DNA from: Cervus elaphus
Taxonomy: Eukaryota > Chordata > Mammalia > Artiodactyla > Cervidae
Assembly: GCF_910594005.1 (NCBI RefSeq)
Contig: NC_057826.1
Coordinates: 25,763,501-25,827,500, forward strand
DNA: 64,000 nucleotides
Direction of reading: 5' to 3'
The notes below the pieces were generated by a model. That model was not told the origin of the DNA, ran no database searches, and worked only from the letters and a program-made list of their open reading frames with translations. Made by a program: the position numbers and the translations under genes. This document shows positions 1-59,326 of this stretch, in pieces. How positions within the stretch are numbered: the stretch's first letter is position 1; each line of letters begins with the position of its first letter.

Positions 1-216
1 AACCATATCAGTTTATGAAAACCTTGCCTAGAAAAATAACCAGGGTGCTGACCCTATCTTGGCCCTTGACTATGAATTTAAATCTGCAGAGAAAAAAGCA
101 TTTCAGAAAATCTCTCTACTTGACTCTGATTTGAATGGTATTTGTGAATCAAGTGGCCAATGCAGGGAAGACAAGGAAACCTCCATGAGATTAGTGCATG
201 GTTTCTTACTTCTTTG

Positions 217-397
217 TAGTGAGGGGTATCCTACCAATCATAGCATCCCTCTTTAGCAGCATCCCAGGCCTCTATGCTCTGAATGCCAGTAGCGCTCCCC
301 ACCTCCAGTTGTAACAATCAAAAATAAATGTCTCCAGACATTCCCAAATATCCTAGGATGGGGGGAAATGCTTCTGGTTGAGAATCAACCACTGGTC
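217..397 (-). mobile_element. MER20-like hAT-Charlie element
   Basis: Contains AAATGTCTCCAGACATT and ends at the inverted TTCTGGTTGAGAATCAACCACTG, matching antisense MER20. Confidence 0.7.
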
Positions 398-621
398 TAG
401 GAGAGTGGTTTTACTGATATCCTATGTGGGCAACTGTTTTATGAGGCATTTCTTCCCTGTTTCATTTAGTACAGTTGTTCAGCACACTATGGGCCCCTTG
501 CTCCCAGGAACAGCCCGGGGTCATATGACAGCCCATTCATTTCCAGAAATGCCAGGCTGAGAAATGCTGATTCAGAATGTGGTGCATCCTAGGGCAAGCA
601 ATGAGAAGTGACTGAAGTTAC

Positions 622-48370
<47,749 letters not shown>

Positions 48371-48454
48371 GACCTTTAAAAGTCCGCCGCCCACAATGGA
48401 CACCAACAAAATCGAGGTTCGACTCTCTCCACTGCAGCGCGGGACAGCCCAACA

Positions 48455-48460
48455 CACGTG
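48455..48460. promoter_or_regulatory. E-box CACGTG
   Basis: A palindromic CACGTG lies about 85 bp upstream of the MTHFD1 ATG, a site bound by MYC/MAX or USF proteins. Use in this promoter is inferred only. Confidence 0.5.
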
Positions 48461-48490
48461 CTTAGCGACCGCCCAGGCCGACCCTTCTAC

Positions 48491-48502
48491 TGCGCCTGCG
48501 CC
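48491..48502. promoter_or_regulatory. NRF1-like site
   Basis: TGCGCCTGCGCC differs by few bases from the NRF1 consensus YGCGCAYGCGCR, about 120 bp upstream of the ATG. Confidence 0.4.
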
Positions 48503-48529
48503 CCTCCACCCACCCCCAACGGATGAGGA

Positions 48530-48541
48530 CGCGCGTGCGCA
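48530..48541. promoter_or_regulatory. NRF1-like site
   Basis: CGCGCGTGCGCA matches the NRF1 consensus YGCGCAYGCGCR at all but one position, 160 bp upstream of the ATG and 28 bp from a similar motif. Confidence 0.45.
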
Positions 48542-48647
48542 GTCCAGACGGACAGAGGCCCCTTAGGCAGCTTAGAGCTGAGGAGTAGCGGGTCTGAAGT
48601 GCCGCGGGAATATGAGGGAACGCTGTGTAGACTGGATGGAGGACATG

Positions 48648-48652
48648 ATTGG
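48648..48652 (-). promoter_or_regulatory. CCAAT box
   Basis: ATTGG on the plus strand reads CCAAT on the MTHFD1 strand, in the context GCAGCCAATCA typical of NF-Y sites, about 280 bp upstream of the ATG. Confidence 0.45.
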
Positions 48653-48760
48653 CTGCTGGAAGGTGTTTGTTTTTTTTTTTTCCAGAATGCGCCATCGTGT
48701 GGGCGGGGATCCAGCTGAATTGGGAATCAGCCTAGAATCCAGACCGTAGGTGGCGGGGCA

Positions 48761-48770
48761 GGGGGCGGAG
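48761..48770 (+). promoter_or_regulatory. GC box (SP1-type)
   Basis: GGGGGCGGAG is a good SP1-type GC box about 390 bp upstream of the ATG, central in the CpG-rich region. Confidence 0.4.
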
Positions 48771-50744
48771 TCGAGGCCCTGGCTAGCGGGAGACCAGTTT
48801 GGCGGGCGCGGGAGGGAAGCGCCGGCTGAGGGCGTGGAACCTCTGCTGGAGGGTTCTGACCCGGTTCCCGCGTAGGGAGCTTGGAGGCGCCGGTCTGGCT
48901 CGCAGCGGGTAGACCTGCGGAGTGTGGGGCGGCGTCCGGCGTTCTCGCACCCCCCGGCATTTCCCCCCCACCCCCACCCCGGCGTGATCAGACTGGGGTC
49001 GCGGTCCCTACCCTGATACTGAATTGGAGTGTCTGGGTGGCGCTCCTGACTGCCTTTCAAGTCTTCTCAGGCGAATCTGATGCTTGGCCAAGGTTGAAGC
49101 CTAGCCCACGGTTTCAGACCCGCGTAGCTGGAGCGCCGTGTTGGCTCCCTCAGGGTCCGGGTAACCCCCCAGGACAGCCATTGCAGGGAGGGTGGTCAGC
49201 TTTGCAAGTCTAGGTTTTATCAGATGCCCCCCCACAGATCTGGGGTTGGAGAACGGACATGGGCCTTGCAAAACTGGATGGCCTTGTGACCTCAAGGGCG
49301 GACACTCCTCCCTCTTGGAAGGCAACTGGGATGTTTATAAGGACGAGTCCTGCAAATTTCTGATTGGTTCCAGAATTGTCCCACACACTAAAGTCCGCAA
49401 ATGCTGAAGTCCGTTATAAAATAACAGAGTAGTATTTATGTACAACCTAAGCATATACTCCTGGCCAAATTACATCATCTGTAGATTACTGATACCGTGT
49501 AAATGCTATATAAATAGGTGCTGGTATGCTGCAAATTCAGATTTTGCTTTTGGGAACTTTATGGAACTTTTAAAATTTTTGACCAGGATTGACTGACTGA
49601 GCAAGTGGAACCCAAAGATACTAGAGGGCCAACTATATAATAACCTAAAAAATGTCAGGACCTCTGAAGGCGTACCGTTACGTTTATGTTCCATGTGAAC
49701 AAGAGATTAAGAGAAAAATATGTTCCCTGTAAATTACAGGTAGTGAAAGTTTTGTGTTTATAATGCCAAATAGATATTGACTGCAACTGTCTGGTTTGCT
49801 GAGAAAGATGACATAAACCCCAAATTGCAGATTGAGGAATAGACTTTGAAGGATAACTTTTTCAAAACTGCATAGCTGTTGCTGGAATAGGGACCAAACC
49901 TGATTGTTGAAAATATGTTGCCTTTGCCACTTTAACAGCCTGGTTTTCAACTATGATATCTCTGTGTGACCTGTACAATTCATTCACTGAGCAAATAATT
50001 ATTGAGTGGCTACTGTGTCAACAACAAAGACACACTGCTCTAGATGCTAGGGATACCACGGTGAACCAATTAATCCCCCCCCTCCATCCCCACTTCCCAG
50101 CTAATATTCTGGGAGTCAGTGGTCAGTTAAAGAAATATGTACTCTAATTCTAGGTATTGAGACATACCATGTTTTACGGATAGGCAAGCTAAGAGGATAG
50201 GGAATGGTGGTGGGAGGCAGGAGAGTGTTGTTTTAGAAATGTGTTAAGAGGAAATTCCCTCTGGGGAACCTGAGGTGCGGAAACCTGAATGAAGAGAGGG
50301 AGTTAGAGTATAAGAGAAAAAAGCAAGGATTTGGTTTGAGCAACTGAAAAGGTGAAGTTCCATTACTGAGCTAAAATAAGTTTTTAGATGCATCTTAAAT
50401 GTCTGATATTTATATAAATGAGATCTGCGATATTTAAATCCATGAAATTGGAAGTGTGCCCAATACATGAATGAGTGTAGGTAGAGAGATGACTGAAGGC
50501 TGATACCTAGGACACTTCAGTGTTTAGAATTCAAGGAGATATGAGGAAAAACCAGAAAGTAATACTGAAAAGAGTCCAGCGTGTTATGAGAAAAACTTTG
50601 AGAGCATGCAGCCTTAGAAGACAAGAAAGTGTTTCACAGGAAAAGAGGTAACTAATTCTTCCAAATATATTGCAGGTTGGTCAAATGAGATAAAGACTGA
50701 GAATGGATCATTTCACAGAGAATAAAAAGATAAAATATTTTTAT

Positions 50745-51130
50745 TCAAATGCTGTTAATGGCAGTTGCTTGAAAAAATGTGTGTCCTTTCTGCAGAAGTT
50801 TCATTTTTACAAAATACTGAGGGTTATTTGAGAATATCTATCAAAACTTTAATGTTTGCTTTCTTTGATCTTGTAAGTCCACTTCTAGAAATTTATCCTA
50901 GAGTAATAAGTACATGTATACACAAAGATATATGTGTAAGAGTGTTCCTCACAGCATCAATTTCAATAGCAAAAAGCAAATCTCATCAGGATGGATGAAG
51001 TTGTTAAACAATAGGTATACATCTATAGATGCTGTGTAAGATAGCTTTCACAAATTATTAAATCATCAAGGCAGATTATCCAGTAAAATGTGTAATATGA
51101 TTTATATTAATATATTCAAAGCAGACTGTC
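50745..51130 (+). mobile_element. old L1 fragment (ORF2)
   Basis: AGTCCACTTCTAGAAATTTA then AAGAGTGTTCCTCACAGCAT resembles the ORF2 block seen in old mammalian L1s. Confidence 0.55.
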
Positions 51131-51434
51131 TTTGATTACGTTATCAAAAATGACCCTTCACTTAGCTACTTGTTACTATCACGATAGCCTATTTTATTCA
51201 CAGCATTTATCACTATCTAAAATGATTTCATTTATTTATTTAGTTGTTTGCTATCTTTTTTTTTTCCACCAGAATTTCAGCTTTATTAGAAATTTCCTGT
51301 CTTGTTCATGGTTGTTTCTGCTGCTTCATGATGTAATTTTTAAAATCTAGTTTTAGAGGAAAAAAAGGATATTTCTAATTTTCCTGGTTTAGTTATTAAC
51401 TATTACTCATACTTATTAATACTACCTATTTTAG

Positions 51435-51522
51435 CCCTCAGTTCAGTTCAGTTCAGTGGCTCAGTCGTGTCCGACTCTTTGCAACCCCGTGAACTGCAGC
51501 ACGCCAGGCCTCCCTGTCCATC
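51435..51522 (-). mobile_element. short BovB 3' end fragment
   Basis: About 90 bp match the antisense BovB tail (CAGTTCAGTTCAGTGGCTCAG through CAGGCCTCCCTGTCCATC). Confidence 0.8.
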
Positions 51523-51545
51523 TCCTCATTTTTATTCACACTAGG

Positions 51546-51694
51546 ATTACCTGTGTAGATTTTTTAAAATATTTATGCTTAGACCCCACTGTAAACCAAT
51601 TAAGTCAGAACTTGGGGTAGTGTCAGAGTATCAGTATTTTTTGAAGTTGTCTTTGAGATTTTAATGGGTGGACAGGACTGAGAACCACTAGATT
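51546..51694 (-). mobile_element. MER5-like fragment
   Basis: The antisense pattern ends in GACTGAGAACCACTAG and carries the GACCCCACTGTAAACCAATT and TCAGAACTTGGGGTAG blocks typical of MER5A. Confidence 0.55.
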
Positions 51695-53003
51695 AGATGA
51701 CATTTGAAGAATAATTGTAGTGATTCTAGTATCAAGAATACGTAATAGGGATATGCTTTCTTAGAATACCAGTTTTTCAAACAAATCATATTTTGCTTTT
51801 ACTACGTTCCATAGTAGATGGAATCATCATTTTTCTCCTCCTTTCAAAGTACTTCTTTCTTGATGAGGTATAGGTGTTTGACCTATTCCAAGAATTTCAC
51901 AAAATAAAGACCCAAAATATGAATTTCCCCTTTGCTGGAATGTTTACTTTTGGTGGAATCACTTTCCTAAGAGTTTGTTAAGTTCTCTCATGCTTGATGA
52001 AGCCACTTTATGTTTTTCACTTCATTAATAAGGGAAATAAAGACTCAGAGGCCTTACTTTATCACTTTAGGAGGTCCCTTTACTATTCCCTTGACCTCTG
52101 TGATGCGTTGACCTAGCAACAGCTCCTTTGATGTACAAACATTCTTTTGGCAAATAGTGCAGGGCAGCCCCTCATATTGAACAATTCAGATTTCTTCTGG
52201 AAACTCAACTTGGAGTTGGGATTTTCTCTTGTGCCTGATATGGTAAACATTTATGGTTTTTACTTTCCACTAAATGAAGCATAGCCTACTGTATTTTTCT
52301 AATGTGAGTATTGATAAATCTTATGAATGTTGTAAAAGAATTCAGTAGTTATGTACAGACCTAAAATCATAGAATAATTGTGTCATATGGCTGTATTTTA
52401 TTTTTCACTTCAGACTTCTATTGTATTTTTATTATATTTTTGTAAGGTAAATTTGGAAGAACAGTATCATCACTTATATGAGTTAACTTTGTATTTAAGA
52501 GTGGTGTTTTTTTTTTTTTTCCCTGTTGGGTTCTTTAGTTGTTCAATCTGTATTTTTGGGGGCCTAGTATGGAATGATAGAGATAAACCAGAAATAGATT
52601 CTGCTCTTAATGTATCTTTAATATAGTAGGAGAGATCAGATTTTTACCTCATACAATACTGAATGAGATAACAATCAAAGGAAACATATAGATCATATAC
52701 TCTTAAGAATTAGGAAGAGAGATTATCCTCACCTTGCATGAATCAAGGAAGGAGATGGTACTTGAGATACTATAAGATCAGTTCATGCTTCTGGGAATAT
52801 ATTTTGGCTCACATAGTAGCTTGTTTCTTAGAAGCAATATAAATGAAACACGTAAGTTGTTTTTAATAGAGCATAAAATTCATAAAATGGTAAATAAAAA
52901 TAAAAGCAGAGGATAGATTCTTAAGAAGATCTTTGTCTCCAGTATGATCCTTGTTCCAGGACTGAGGAGCAGTTTATTCTTCCTTTTCAGTTCACCAAAA
53001 CTT

Positions 53004-53779
53004 AAGTCAGTTCAGTTCAGTTCAGTCGCTCAGTTGTGTCCAACTCTTTGCAATACCATGGACTGCAGCACGCCAGGCCTCCCTGTCCATCACAACTCTT
53101 AGGGTTTACTCAAACTCACGTCCATTGAGTCACTGATACCATCCAGCCATCTCATCCTCTGTCGTCTCCTTCTCCTCCCGCCTTCAATCTTTCCCAGCAT
53201 CAGGGTCTTTTCCAATGAGTCAGTTCTTTGCATCAGGTGGCCAAAGTATTGGAGTTTCAGCTTCAACATCAGTCCTTCCAATGAATATTCAGAACTCATT
53301 TCCTTTAGGATGGACTGGTTGGATCTCCTTGCAGTCCAAGAGACTCTCAAGAGTCTTCTCCAACACCACAGTTCAAAAGCATCAATTCTTTGGTGCTCAA
53401 CTTTCTTTATAGTCCAACTCTCACATCCATACATGACTGCTGGAAAAACCATAGCTTTGACTAGATGGACCTTTGTTGGCAAAGTAATGTCTCTGCTTTT
53501 TAATATGCTGTCTAGGTTGGTCATAATTTTTCTTCCAAGGAGCAAGCATCTTTTAATTTCATGGCTGCAGTCACCGTTTGCGATGATTTTGGAGCCCAGA
53601 AAAATAAAGTCTGTCACTGTTTCCCCAGGTATTTGCCATGAAATGATGTGACTGGATGCCATGATCTGGGTTTTCTGAATGTTGAGCTTTAAGCCAACTT
53701 TTTCACTCTCCTCTTTCACTTTCATCAAGAGGCTCTTTAGTTCTTCTTCACTTTCTGCCATGAGGGTGGTGTCATCTGC
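53004..53779 (-). mobile_element. BovB LINE, 3' part (reverse transcriptase C-terminus and tail)
   Basis: The minus strand reads DDTTLMAESEEELK onward through MYGCESWTIKK and RMRWLDGISDSMD, the C-terminal part of the BovB (RTE-clade) ORF. It continues in the piece at 54415-55440; an LTR splits the two. The 3' end is the CAGTTCAG-rich tail near 53010. Confidence 0.92.
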
Positions 53780-54414
53780 TGTCAGACAACGTTTCACAAG
53801 AGGATTCCTGTGTGCTGTTTTCTGTCTCTCATAAATCCTCTGTTCCTTATCAGTTCCTGGTAACAGGAACAAGTGGAACGGCACGCTGCTCCCAGGACTG
53901 AGGTCATAGGATGAGACACATGCATGGATTTCCTTCAGTAAACATTCTCCTTATGACAAAACTGCTTAGTCACGACCCTCTTTCTTGAAATATGGATTTT
54001 CTGACCTTATGACCTTATGTTAATTCCTTGTTCCCTTGATAACGGTTGCTGTACATTTGGCTTTCTTATCTTTATCATTGTTGAAAGAACTTCCTTGTAC
54101 AACAGCCTATATATACTTACAGAAAGATCATTAAAACACCCTTGCTCCACCAGAGACTTGGGTCCCCATGTCTTTCTTTCTCTCTCTCTCCCTCCGGCTA
54201 ATTCTCTGGAGCATGGAAACCTGCCGAGCTCACTCTCCTGCCCGGGCTTTCAAGACCTCTTCGAGAGGGTGCCCTGTGCCTCCATGGGTACAAGCCCTCT
54301 CCTAGGGCTTTATTGGTTCTCTGCATAACCCAGGAAATATTAGCTTCTTTCTCTTTCACTTTCTTATCATCGACTCTGGACCACCAGGTTCCAGTTTATG
54401 AAAGGACCCCAACA
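53780..54414 (+). mobile_element. solo LTR of an endogenous retrovirus (class II-like), 635 bp
   Basis: The element starts TGTCAGACAA and ends CCCCAACA, so its termini are TGT...ACA. It is flanked on both sides by the same six bases, ATCTGC (53774-53779 and 54415-54420), a perfect target duplication of the length typical of class II (ERVK-like) insertions. A TATATATA motif near 54107 and ATTAAA near 54131 suggest plus orientation. No internal viral genes remain. It interrupts a BovB LINE. Confidence 0.85.
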
Positions 54415-55440
54415 ATCTGCATATCTGAGGTTACTGATATTTCTCCCGGCAATCTTGATTCGAGCTTGTGCTTCCTCCAGCCCAGCGTTTCTCATGATGT
54501 ATTCTGCATATAAGTTAAATAAGCAGCATGACAATATATAGCCTTGATGTACTTCTTTCCCTATTTGGAACTCGTCTGTTGTTTCATGTCCAGTTCTAAC
54601 TGTTGCTTCCTGACCTGAATACAGATTTCTCAAAAGGCAGGTCAGGTGGTCTGGTATTCCCATAGAAGAATTTTCCAGAGTTTGTTGTGGTCCACACAGT
54701 CAAAGGCTTTGACATAGTCAATAAAGCAGAAGTAGATGTTTTTCTGGAACTCTCTTGCTTTTTGATGATCCAACAGATGTTGGCAATTTGATCTCTGGTT
54801 CCTCTGCCTTTTCTAAATCCATTTTGAACATCTGGAAGTTCATGGTTCACATATTGTTGAAGCCTGGCTTGGAGAATTTTGAACATTACTTTGCTAGTAT
54901 GTGAGATGAGTGCAATTGTGTGGTCGTTTGAGCATCCTTTGGCATTGCCTTTCTTTGGGATTGGAATGAAAACTGACTTTTTCCAGTTCTGTGGTCACTG
55001 CTGAGTTTTCCAAATTTGCTGGCATGTTGAGTGCAGCACTTTCACAGCATCATCTTTTGGGATTTGAAATAGTTCTACTGGAATTCCATCACCTCCATTA
55101 GCTTTGTTCGTAGTGATGCTTCCTAAGGCCCACTTGACTTCACATGCCAGGATGTCTGGCTGTAGGTTGATGATCACACCATCATGATTATCTGGGTCTT
55201 GAAGGTCTTTTTTGTATAGTTCTGTGTATTCTTGCCACCTCTTCTTAATATCTTCTGCTTCTGTTAGGTCTATACCATTTCTGTCCTTTATTGTGCCCAT
55301 CTTGCATGAAATGTTCCCTTGGTATCTCTAATTTTCTTGAAGAAATCTCTAGACTTTCCAGTTCTATTGTTTGCCTCTGTTTCTTTGCACTGATCACTGA
55401 GGAAGGCGTTCTTTAAGTCTATTCTTTGGTTCTTAGAAAA
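54415..55440 (-). mobile_element. BovB LINE, reverse-transcriptase core (5'-truncated, frameshifted)
   Basis: Minus-strand pieces read NGFRKGRGTRDQIANICWII, GIPDHLTCLLRNLYSGQEAT and GRNISNLRYAD, the conserved reverse-transcriptase blocks of BovB. Frameshifts and stops break it. It is truncated near 55440 and, without the LTR, is continuous with 53004-53779. Confidence 0.92.
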
Positions 55441-56489
55441 GGAATTGATATAGTAATGATTTTAAGTATCAAATAATTAAAATGAGGAAGAGACTAAAGT
55501 TTCATTAGAGATATTTGTTCTTTAATAATTGTCTTCAGTATTAATAAATCTAGAATAGATTAATAGAGGAGTTTCAAAATAGATTTCCAGGGTTAGTAAA
55601 GAAAACCAGGGCTTTATACTTTCAGCTCAATGTTCTTCAGCTCACACCCTCCTGATTTTTTTTGTTCTTATAAACATTCCTCTCATTCTGGAACTGTTCC
55701 ATTTTCTGGGCGATACCACCAGCAAAGGAAACTCGTACCCTATTTGCATGCAGCCCTTCCAGTGCACAGTTTCTAAATGCTACATTTCCTCCACTAGAGT
55801 TCATTCTCTGATCTTAAAAAAGAAATCTCCATCTTATTGCTTAATAAAATATATGGATAATAATTTGGAAGATGTCTTTCTTCTATTTCTCTTATTGAGA
55901 AGAAAGATAATACATGAATTGAACTGGGTAGGGAAAATGGATTTAAGGCAGTATTGAGTTCTTAGGAAATTGAATTTATAAAATTCATAATGTGAGGTTA
56001 CATTTTATGTTCCTCTGGGAGAGAAAGCACTATGAGCTATCACATGTTACATTAACTCATTTTAGATGTTAGCTTTTGACTGAATCTTGAGGGATATAGT
56101 TATATTTCCTACAGATTCAGAAATTGAAAATGAAGGAAATTTGCAAGTCAGTTATCTAAAGATATGATTTTCAAGTAGTGTTTAAATATGATATTATAAC
56201 TGCATATGTGTATATCAGCAGGTTATTTTCAACCAGTTATAATTTAAGCACTGTTTTGATACTGCCGTTAGAAACTAGATATGTCTTATCTCCAAGCTAC
56301 AGGTTCAGTGGGCAGCTTCTTCTGTTTTCTGGCTAAACTGTAAGGATCTGACGTGGAACCTTTGCAGAGACATTGTTGTGGACGCTGGCCAGACCTCAGC
56401 ATCTTTTCCTGACCACTCTATGAAAACTCTTCTTGGAAGCACCTTGGTTCACCATTAGTAGATCTGGTTCATGCTTCTTTTATCTCCAG
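55441..56489. other. unique-looking stretch before the candidate exon
   Basis: No repeat is recognised in about 1 kb that precedes the candidate first coding exon. Confidence 0.45.
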
Positions 56490-56569
56490 CATGTCAAGCC
56501 CTGTCCAGTTTTTAAGCCACTCAAATCCAGGGAAGCTGGCTACTGCCCAAAGCAAAGGGCCCCACAAGG
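56490..56569 (+). CDS. candidate first coding exon of a divergent gene (possibly TEX21)
   Basis: The acceptor TTCTTTTATCTCCAG is followed at once by C and an ATG at 56491. The frame reads MSSPVQFLSHSNPGK and stays open for 26 codons plus one base up to donor AAGG|GTAAGC. It sits outside recognisable repeats, 8 kb from the MTHFD1 promoter on the opposite strand. The gene known at this place in other mammals, between MTHFD1 and ESR2, is the testis gene TEX21 (a pseudogene in human). I cannot recall its sequence well enough to match it, so the name is a positional guess. It could also be a chance splice-like stretch. Confidence 0.35.
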
Positions 56570-56979
56570 GTAAGCCGTTGGAAGTAAAAAAAAATTTATC
56601 AGCTTACACATCTCGGAAAAATAGCTCAGGGGTGAGTTGTACTCTGGCATTTATTTAATTTTTTCCATCCTCAGGAGGAAGAGGTAAAACAGCCTCTTGC
56701 ATAAGCAAGAGCTAGCAGAAAGGAAAATTCGGTTCTGTTTGCCCCCTTGCCTGTGGAGCACCTTTCCAATGCATGATGCAAGACATGAGTCAAAGATCTC
56801 ACTTCTAGTTCCTGACTTAACTCTAGAACAAGCAGCAGTGAAACTTCTGAATCTAATGGAACCTCAAAGTGAATTTTACCTTATTTTTGCCTTTTTGGTG
56901 ATTCTGATATTTCACCAAGACCCACAATCCCAAAACAATATACAAAATAGACTATAAAGGGCCTCTGAGTTAATTTGAT

Positions 56980-57075
56980 CCAACCCTATCATTTTGCAGA
57001 TTAGCAAACTGAACACTGGAAAGAGGCCACAGTGATTTAAGGGCAGAACTGAGGAGTCTGACTCATTACCTTTCT
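56980..57075 (-). mobile_element. MIR SINE fragment
   Basis: Antisense: CATTTTGCAGATTAGCAAAC then GTGATTTAAGGGCAGAACTG. Confidence 0.5.
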
Positions 57076-57354
57076 GTTGTCCCATATTACCCCCTTGATA
57101 TACAGTCTTGTTTTATTAGGGCTGGACCCTGATGAGACTGTTTCTGGAAATTAAATACCCTCTTGGGTCAGATGATATTTTTAAGACCATTAGACAGATC
57201 CATCTATTCTTTAGCTTGTAACTCCTAGGAGGTGAAGTCTGAGCTGTGGGGTAAGGATGGGGGCTTAGGGGATTGGTTTATTTCCATCCGCTATTGTCTT
57301 TAAATGAGAATAATTAGCCTAGTTTCTTCCCTAGGAAAGGAAATGTATTACATT

Positions 57355-57860
57355 AAAAGTAGATAAGTCAACAGATGAATGGATAAAGAAAATGTGATAT
57401 ATGTATTCTTTAAAACGAATATTCTTCAGCCTTTAAAAAAAAGGAAATCCTGCCATCTTCAACAACATAGATGAACCTGCAGGACATTATACTTAGTGAA
57501 ATAAGCCGAACAAAGACTAATACTACATGATCTCACTTATATGTAAAATCTAAAACAAACTTATAGAAGCAGAGAGTGGAATGGTGATTTCCTGAGGTGG
57601 TGGGAAGAGGGAAATGAGGAGATGTTGGTCAAAGGGTACATTAGTTATGCAAGATGAATAAGTTCTGGAGATCTAATGTTCAGCAATGTGACTATAGTTA
57701 ACAATACTGAATTGTATACTTGAAACTGCCAAAAGTTTAGATCTTAAATGTTCTCATCACAAAAAAAAAGAAAAAATGATAACTGTATTAGGTGATGGAT
57801 ATGTTAATTAGCTTGATTGTAAAGATTATTTCCCAATGTATATAAATATCAAAACATTGT
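57355..57860 (+). mobile_element. L1 fragment (ORF2 end and 3' UTR)
   Basis: CAACAGATGAATGGATAAAG, TACATGATCTCACTTATATG and TGACTATAGTTAACAATACT are L1MA/L1MB-type 3' end blocks. Confidence 0.8.
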
Positions 57861-58214
57861 TTTAATTTTCAACTATACGTCTATGAAGATGGGGGAAAAA
57901 AGTAACTGATACAATGAAGAAGGACATTGTTCTACAATCTCTAACTCCTTTCAAGTGCATAAATGCTCATAAATCCCTCTAGGAATATAAAAACTTATTT
58001 TACCATTTTTAACAAATTTTAACACCATAAAATATATATTTAAATATTGGTACATTATGAAGTTTATATTAATAAAATTGTCTTATTAGCATGTCCTCAT
58101 TGAACTATGAACTTTATTTTAAATCAATTATAAAAAACAAAATGCTTGAGTTTGTAACAAGTTTAAAAATAGCATGTTTTAAAAAAAAAAAGTATGTTTT
58201 CTTTGGGACTGTGT

Positions 58215-58430
58215 GTATGTTAGTTGCTCAGTAGTGTATGACTCTTTGCGATCCCATGGACTGTAGCCCGCCATGCTCTTCTGTCCATGGGATTCTCCCA
58301 GCATGGATACTGGAGTAGCATGCCATTTCCTACTCCAGGGGCTCTTCCCTACCCAGGTATCAAACCCATCTATTACAGCTCCTTCATTGACAGGTGGAGA
58401 CAGATTCTTTATCACTAGCGCCACCTGGGA
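58215..58430 (-). mobile_element. Bov-tA SINE (first of three in a row)
   Basis: Antisense copy ending in TCACTAGCGCCACCTGGGA. Confidence 0.88.
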
Positions 58431-58432
58431 GT

Positions 58433-58650
58433 GAAGTGAAGTGAAAGTTGCTCAGCAATGTCGAACTGTTTGCGACCCCAGGGACTATACAGTTCATGGA
58501 GTTCTCCAGGCCAGAATACTGGAGTGGGTAGCCTTTTCCCTCTCCAGGGGATCATCCCAACCCAGGGATCGAACCCAGGTCTCCCGCATTGCGGGCAGGT
58601 TCCTTACCTGCTGAACTACGTGGGAAACCAGTGCCACCTGGGAAGCCCTA
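58433..58650 (-). mobile_element. Bov-tA SINE (second of three)
   Basis: Antisense copy directly following the first, ending CAGTGCCACCTGGGAAGCCC. Confidence 0.88.
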
Positions 58651-58825
58651 TGGAAAAGTATAGAGACTAATACACCAGGTACCTACATTGCGTACTTAAA
58701 TTTGACATTTCCCTCCAAATTTGCTTTAGTTGTTCTTTTAAGAAAATAAAACTTCACTGATAAAATTGAAGACCACTTTGTAACCTCTCATTCTTCTCCA
58801 GTCTTGGGTTGCATGCATGCGTGCA

Positions 58826-59040
58826 TGCTGAGTCACTTCAGTTGTGTCCAATTCTTTGCCACCCTATGGACTGTAGCATGCCAGGCTCCTCTGTCCATGG
58901 GATTCTCCAGGCAAGAATACTGGAGTGGGTTGCCATGCCCTTCTCCAAGGGATCTTCCCAACCCAGGGATCGAACCTGCATCTCTTACGTCTTGTGCATT
59001 GGCAAGCGCGTTCTACTCTAGCGCCACATGGGAAGCCCTT
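58826..59040 (-). mobile_element. Bov-tA SINE (third of three)
   Basis: Antisense copy from GCTGAGTCACTTCAGTTGTG to AGCGCCACATGGGAAGCCC. Confidence 0.88.
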
Positions 59041-59279
59041 CTTGGGGTGGGTAATATAAATAAATTTAACAGTACAATCAGACATCAGCCAGTAAGAATC
59101 TTTGCCACTCTTAGCTCTAGGGCAGGTCCTGGGGCCTCTGGCATTAGTCATCTTGGTAAGGGAAGTGAGTGGATTCAGGGTCTGGGGTGGTGAGAGATGA
59201 GGGCATTAGGGTAGCTACTATTACAAGTCTGTGTGAAAGTACTGCTGGACCATCCTGGACCTTTTTTTTTTCTTTTCAG

Positions 59280-59293
59280 AGATAATTTCTGAA
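59280..59293 (+). CDS. candidate 14-nt micro-exon of the same divergent gene
   Basis: A long pyrimidine tract ending in CTTTTCAG is followed by 14 bases and donor GTAAGTAT. Entering with the one-base overhang of the 56490 exon, it reads E-I-I-S-E and ends in phase 0. It lies in a unique gap between a Bov-tA SINE and a BovB fragment. Micro-exons are rare, so this is weak on its own. Confidence 0.22.
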
Positions 59294-59326
59294 GTAAGTA
59301 TATAGCCTTTGTGTCCATGTTTTTAA

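Larger units (their letters stand above)
48371..49100. promoter_or_regulatory. MTHFD1: CpG-rich promoter region of MTHFD1, possibly bidirectional
   Basis: The stretch upstream of the ATG is much richer in G+C and CpG than the rest of the window, and no TATA box stands out. It contains an E-box, NRF1-like palindromes, a GC box and a reversed CCAAT box (listed separately). The 5' UTR and start site cannot be placed from sequence. CpG density continues well to the right, which would allow divergent transcription. Confidence 0.8.
49101..53003. other. upstream intergenic or first intron of a divergent gene
   Basis: AT-rich sequence with an old L1, a MER5-like copy and a BovB scrap. The stretches 49101-50744 and 51695-53003 show no repeat or exon that I recognise. 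Confidence 0.5.

Noticed and set aside
48572..49060. 162-codon minus-strand frame upstream of MTHFD1 ATG
   Set aside because: Pro/Arg/Ser-rich as expected of a chance frame in CpG-rich DNA. The MTHFD1 start at 48370 is fixed by homology.
53099..53884. 261-codon minus-strand frame, the longest in the window
   Set aside because: It is BovB reverse transcriptase running into LTR sequence, not a host gene.
56675..56683. nine-base segment between a good acceptor and GTAAAA
   Set aside because: Too short and its donor is weak. It would not improve the candidate gene's frame.
59110..59154. possible plus-strand exon before GTAAGG
   Set aside because: The acceptor has a poor pyrimidine tract, and no independent support was found.
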